Positions 4,356-5,537 of a DNA stretch of 5,537 bases are shown one piece after another (within the stretch, counting starts at the first letter, position 1; each line of letters begins with the position of its first letter). The position numbers and the translations under genes were made by a program. The notes under the pieces were generated by a model. It made no database searches, had not been told where the DNA came from, and saw only the letters and a program-made list of their open reading frames with translations. Origin of the DNA: CAIKZY01 sp044345075 (GTDB lineage: Bacteria; Actinomycetota; Actinomycetes; S36-B12); NCBI GenBank assembly GCA_044345075.1, contig JBIJBU010000124.1, forward strand, positions 1 through 5,537. The letters run 5' to 3'.

Positions 4356-5537
4356 GTGAACAACGTCTTCATCCGGCAGCTCACCGGCATCCGCTTTGTC
4401 GCCGCCGCGTGGGTGTTGCTCTACCACCTGCAGGGCCCGCTCAATAATCTCGGCCTGCTGGGTATCCCGGTGTTCGACGACGTTCTGCGGGTGGGCCGAC
4501 TCGGCGTTGATCTCTTCTTCGCGCTCTCCGGCTTCATCCTGACTCACACGTACCTCACTCGCCTGGGGCCCAAGCTCAAGGGCCGAGCCACGGTCGACTT
4601 CTGGTGGCTGCGTTTGGCCCGCGTTTATCCCGTTCACCTGGTGATGCTCGTCATCGCCGGCATCGCTGTCTTCGCGCAGGCCAAGGTCAGCGGTGAGGCC
4701 CTGGATCGTGACTGGCTCAACCCCATCGACTTCGCGAAGAACCTGCTGCTCGTGCAGGAGTGGGGCTCTGATCCGCAGCGCGGCTGGAACTTCGTGGCGT
4801 GGTCACTGTCGATGGAGTGGCTCGCCTACCTGATCTTCCCCGTGCTCGTGCTGCTGATCTGGCTGTTCTACAAGCGCCTGAGCACCGGCTGGATCATCGT
4901 GATCTGGTGCATCGTGATGGCACCGCTCGTCGCCTACGCCTTCACCACTGGTGATGCGTACTACACGGCGAACTGGGGCTCGACCTACCGAATTCTCACC
5001 GAGTTCACCGCCGGTGCGATCACCTATCTGATCGTCCGACGCCTGGTGCCCGACGGATCGCTGGATCCTCGCCCTCGAGTCGAGAAACTCGCTACCACTC
5101 TCTCGGCAGTGTTGCCGATACTCGTGATCGTCGGTGCGGTGATCCTCGGTAACCTGCCCGCTGCACAGCCGCCGCAGACGAACCTCGGAATCGATGCCGA
5201 GCCGCTGCCGCCGTACTACCACCTGCTGCTCGTGCCGCTGCTGATCATCTGGATCGGTGCACTCGCACTCTCGCGCCGTGGCCTCGCCCGCACCCTTGGT
5301 ACGCGCACGTTGGTGCTCGGTGGCTTCATCTCGTACTCGCTCTACATGACCCACCTGGTGTGGTTCGGCCTGTGGCGTGCAGGCATGAAGGCCGTGGGCA
5401 TCGACGGTGGTGCTCTCTACGCGGTCGGATTCGTGGCACTCGTGGTCGGCGCGATTCTCATCGCCTGGCTGATGTGGAAGTTCGTCGAGGAGCCGGCCCG
5501 TGAGTGGATGCGCACCTTGGTGGGAGCACGTCGCAAG
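4356..5537 (+). CDS. Membrane acyltransferase, OafA/YrhL-like acyltransferase-3 family (3' end beyond window)
   Basis: The frame is open from GTG 4356 to the window edge, giving 394 residues without a stop. An in-frame TGA at 4341-4343 rules out a longer N-terminus. Family hallmarks: TGIRFVAAAWVLLYH at residues 10-24 (R13 and the likely catalytic H24), GVDLFFALSGFIL 50-62, the cytoplasmic RLARVYPVH at 86-94, AWSLSMEW 148-155 (E154), SYSLYMTH 326-333, and EEPAR 378-382 after the last membrane helix. About ten hydrophobic segments are visible, roughly at 9-25, 46-63, 93-108, 153-172, 178-195, 213-227, 249-266, 289-305, 320-345 and 355-376. These integral membrane enzymes transfer acetyl or other acyl groups to exported sugars, cell-wall polymers or antibiotics; the substrate cannot be read from sequence. 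Since EEPAR usually marks the end of the membrane domain, the protein either stops soon after the window or continues into an SGNH-type domain. Confidence 0.93.
   Translation, partial: MNNVFIRQLTGIRFVAAAWVLLYHLQGPLNNLGLLGIPVFDDVLRVGRLGVDLFFALSGFILTHTYLTRLGPKLKGRATVDFWWLRLARVYPVHLVMLVIAGIAVFAQAKVSGEALDRDWLNPIDFAKNLLLVQEWGSDPQRGWNFVAWSLSMEWLAYLIFPVLVLLIWLFYKRLSTGWIIVIWCIVMAPLVAYAFTTGDAYYTANWGSTYRILTEFTAGAITYLIVRRLVPDGSLDPRPRVEKLATTLSAVLPILVIVGAVILGNLPAAQPPQTNLGIDAEPLPPYYHLLLVPLLIIWIGALALSRRGLARTLGTRTLVLGGFISYSLYMTHLVWFGLWRAGMKAVGIDGGALYAVGFVALVVGAILIAWLMWKFVEEPAREWMRTLVGARRK

Noticed and set aside
4104..4637. 177-codon open frame on the minus strand spanning the nudC-acyltransferase gap
   Set aside because: It overlaps the nudC N-terminus out of frame and runs antisense to the acyltransferase. 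It has a low-complexity charged composition and no motif.
4803..5354. 183-codon open frame on the minus strand
   Set aside because: It is antisense to the acyltransferase gene, whose motifs run through the entire stretch. The translation is rich in Arg, Glu, Gln, Asp and His with no recognisable domain, typical of an open antisense frame in GC-rich coding DNA.

Overview
The window is a gene-dense, high-GC stretch of chromosome from an actinobacterium. Three things point there: a UvrD2-type helicase with a four-cysteine module and an HRDC tail, a mycoredoxin with a CGYC active site (mycothiol is an actinobacterial thiol), and a gene order I recall from the Mycobacterium tuberculosis ABC1 kinase - uvrD2 - mrx1 - nudC neighbourhood. 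I cannot name a genus. Only about 106 of 5537 bases (18 + 12 + 76) lie outside the six genes. That compactness, with overlapping convergent ends, would fit a small or streamlined genome.

Layout: (1) 3-632, plus strand, C-terminal half of an ABC1/UbiB atypical kinase, running in from the left. (2) 594-2675, minus strand, complete UvrD2 helicase, overlapping the kinase gene tail-to-tail by 39 bases. (3) 2694-2951, plus strand, mycoredoxin-1, divergent from uvrD2 with 18 bases between start codons. (4) 2964-3344, plus strand, a small protein with a helical N-terminus and a C-terminal zinc ribbon, 12 bases after mrx1 and in the same frame. (5) 3341-4279, minus strand, NudC-type NADH/NAD pyrophosphatase, whose stop shares the palindrome CTAG with the stop of gene 4. 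(6) 4356-5537, plus strand, a membrane acyltransferase of the OafA/acyltransferase-3 family, open at the right edge.

The genes look like conserved housekeeping and stress functions: DNA unwinding and repair, mycothiol-dependent redox repair, NAD(H) or NAD-RNA turnover, and envelope modification. I see no mobile element, RNA gene, CRISPR array or other new defence-like system.

The most interesting signal is regulatory. The 18-base gap between uvrD2 and mrx1 holds the near-palindrome TACGCTA, which reads as a TANNNT -10 hexamer on both strands, each 6-7 bases from a start codon. This predicts one symmetric bidirectional promoter making two leaderless mRNAs. nudC has the same -10-to-start spacing, and the acyltransferase gene may have a weaker version. 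Second is the unassigned zinc-ribbon gene placed directly behind mrx1.
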